Assembly: GCA_016946835.1 (NCBI GenBank)
Contig: JACVTC010000038.1
Span: 857,501 to 872,500 of the forward strand
Source: Neocallimastix lanati (nom. inval.)
Taxonomy: Eukaryota; Neocallimastigomycota; Neocallimastigomycetes; Neocallimastigales; Neocallimastigaceae
Length of the DNA: 15,000 nucleotides
Direction: 5' to 3'
A program made the position numbers and the translations under genes. Below are positions 13,480 to 15,000 of the stretch, piece after piece; within the stretch, counting starts at the first letter, position 1, and every line of letters starts with the position of its first letter. The notes below the pieces were generated by a model. That model was given only the letters and a program-made list of their open reading frames with translations. It did no database searches and was not told where the DNA came from.

Positions 13480-15000
13480 TTAATTATGTTGTTGTTGTTG
13501 TTGTTGACGTGGTGGGAAACGCATTTGACGATACCATAATAAAAATACACCAAAACCTGCTAAAAAGGTAATGGTGGCTATTTCTAATAAATTTTTTAAA
13601 TCCCCTATTTCTTCCATTAATATTTTTTCTAGTTGAGTCGTTATCTCTTTAAATGTATCTCTATCTCCATTATTTTGACCCTTTACTTCACCACTACCAT
13701 CACCACCACCAGTATTTTGTTCTTGAGCATGATCTCTTCCAAAAGGAGGATTTGCATAAGCATTTCTTGTAGTATCAGTATTAGTATTGGTATTAGTATT
13801 AGTATTAGTATTAGTATTTGTATTAGCATTAGTATTAGTATTAGTATTAGCATTGGCATTAGTATTAGTATTAGCATTACTATTGCCATTGCCATTATTA
13901 ACATTATTATTATTGGCTTGATTATTATTAGCATTTTGATTTTGAAGTTCATTATTAAATTTTTCGTAGAGATCAAGTAATCTTTTCTTTTCTTGTTTAA
14001 GACGATCCATTACAGTTGTTCTTGGTTTATTATCAATATACATACTTGGTACTTCTCCTCTCAAAAATAAGAGCATATATTTAAAATTTAATTTAAATAA
14101 GGATAAACTTACAGGAACTGAAGCTTCAGAATTTGTAGCTAAGGCATTATCATAATATCTCTTTGCAAGATTTAAATTCTATAAAATATATATTATATAT
14201 ATTTATATAAACAAAATTAAAAAAAAAAAAAAAAAAAAATAAAGTTATTATAAATATATATATATAAGTAAAAAAAAAAAAAAATTTTTTTTTAATTATT
14301 TTATAAATTGGATAATATTTATTAAGAAAATATTTTATCAAAAAAGTATAAAACAAAACAAAACAAAACAAAACAGCACAAACAAACAAACAAACAAAAA
14401 GATATATATATATATAAACTTACAGTTTCAACTCCAACACCATTTTCATACATCCAACCTAAATTCCACATAGCAATTGAACTATATAAATCAGCTGCAA
14501 CTTGATAATTTGCTACTGCCTTTTTGTATAGAACAGTACCATGACCAATATAGAATTTACTCTTTAGATAAATAACAATATCAAAAATAGAATTCTTTTT
14601 CTTCTTTGGTGATTCTTCTTTTTTATTATCCTTATTCTCAGTATCTTTAAATTTTAATTTATCTTTTTCTGGAATAACTTTAGTATCTTTAGCTTTTTCT
14701 TTTTCTTTTTCCTTTTCATCTTTATTTTCCTCTTTATCCTTATTTTCATTTTCTTCTTCATCTTTATCATCTTTTTTTAATTCATCTTCATCTTTATTAT
14801 TTTTTTCTTCTTTTGTTTCTTCTTCTGACTCTTCTTTTTTTTTATCTTCTTTTTCGTTTTTCATATCAGATGAATGATCCACTTTATCCTTTTCTTGATC
14901 TTTTTTCCCTTCTTTTTTTCCATGATATTCATTAAGAATACCTTCTGTTTCCTTCTTAATAGTTTTTTCTCTATTCAATATTTCTTCAAGATCTTCATTG
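13480..15000 (-). CDS. HRD3/SEL1L-like Sel1-repeat ER membrane protein, C-terminal part (5' end beyond the right edge)
   Basis: HRD3/SEL1L holds the HRD1 ubiquitin ligase and receives misfolded lumenal proteins for ER-associated degradation. Visible exons: 15000-14424 (frame set by codon 14999-14997, open to the edge) and 14178-13480, joined in phase 0, giving 424 residues to the TAA at 13482-13480. In order: a Lys/Glu/Asp-rich segment of about 140 residues; the end of one Sel1 repeat (YKKAVANYQVAA); a well-formed repeat (IAMWNLGWMYENGVGVET then NLNLAKRYYDNALATN); and VPVSLSLFKL. This order matches the C-terminal end of SEL1L (AMFNLGYMHEKGLG, HLAKRFYD, VPVFLALCKL). Next come a basic helix, an Asn-Thr/Ala repeat, one transmembrane helix (about 13531-13581, IATITFLAGFGVFLLWY) and a tail ending in six Gln. 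By family rule the repeats are lumenal and the short tail cytosolic. The charged segment and the NT tract are unusual additions. Another Sel1-type membrane protein is possible but less likely. Confidence 0.87.
13771..13896 (-). repeat. In-frame hexanucleotide repeat encoding Asn-Thr/Asn-Ala in the HRD3-like gene
   Basis: On the minus strand the units are AATACT and AATGCT, giving alternating Asn-Thr with some Asn-Ala over about 40 residues. It lies between the Sel1 region and the transmembrane helix, so it would act as a lumenal linker. The plus strand and a second minus frame through it stay open (Ile-Ser and Ile-Leu repeats) only because of the repeat. Six-base units change length without breaking the frame. 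Confidence 0.9.
14179..14423 (-). other. Intron in the HRD3-like gene (245 bases)
   Basis: Donor GTAAGT after GAA ACT, acceptor ATAG before AAT TTA, phase 0. Joining gives YENGVGVETNLNLAKRYYDN, the expected spacing within a Sel1 repeat. The intron contains AAAAC and AAAC repeats and A tracts. Confidence 0.93.
14562..14999 (-). other. Region encoding a Lys/Glu/Asp-rich low-complexity segment
   Basis: About 146 codons, almost all GAA, AAA, GAT and AAT, forming KE/KD stretches such as EKEKEKEKAKD and ending in SPKKKKNS just before the Sel1 repeats resume. It is in frame with the HRD3-like exon and contains no stop. It probably forms an unstructured or single charged helix. I know of no such segment at this place in yeast HRD3 or animal SEL1L. 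Confidence 0.8.

Noticed and set aside
13633-13980. Open frames giving Ile-Ser (plus) and Ile-Leu (minus) repeats
   Set aside because: Alternative readings of the hexanucleotide repeat inside the HRD3-like exon. Only the Asn-Thr frame connects to conserved Sel1 and transmembrane sequence.
14150-14389. Minus-strand open frame of 79 codons
   Set aside because: Lies almost wholly within the HRD3-like intron and runs through its A/T tracts.

Overview
The window is very AT-rich eukaryotic nuclear DNA. It has long poly(T)/poly(A) tracts, dense A/T microsatellites, GT-AG introns of about 90-245 bases and Asn/Ser-rich proteins. Spliced genes, several kilobases of AT desert and a decayed LINE-type reverse transcriptase fit an anaerobic gut fungus (Neocallimastigomycota) best. 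A dictyostelid is the main alternative, but its genome is normally far more compact. The assignment is inference; there is no rRNA or other marker in the window.

Left edge (1 to about 705, minus strand): a broken non-LTR retrotransposon reverse transcriptase that runs off the left end. It has four in-frame stops, a frameshift and a lost motif-A aspartate. From about 700 to 2576 there is only AT-rich spacer with T tracts of 31-41 bases and one strong 18-bp hairpin.

2577-7046 (minus): one nine-exon gene for a DYRK-family (Pom1/DYRK2-like) protein kinase of 1146 residues. I rebuilt it by joining eight GT-AG introns; every junction keeps frame and together they give an uninterrupted kinase domain. 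A DYRK-homology box and the kinase domain lie in the first half, followed by a tail of about 590 residues rich in Ser and Asn.

7047-13479: an AT desert of about 6.4 kb. It holds heptamer and ATT microsatellites, several perfect inverted repeats, a 47-base direct repeat and a stretch (about 9040-9940) that looks like badly decayed coding sequence. No intact gene could be supported there.

13480-15000 (minus): the last two exons of a HRD3/SEL1L-like Sel1-repeat protein, the ER-membrane adaptor of the HRD1 ubiquitin ligase in ER-associated degradation. The 5' part is off the right edge. The visible part has a long Lys/Glu-rich segment, Sel1 repeats, an Asn-Thr repeat tract, one C-terminal transmembrane helix and a poly-Gln tail.

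The two genes lie on the same strand but are far apart, and nothing links their functions. I see no defence, secretion or biosynthetic system. The points most worth checking are the kinase's asparagine gatekeeper, its SxIP-like tail motifs, the charged segment in the HRD3 homologue and the decayed gene.
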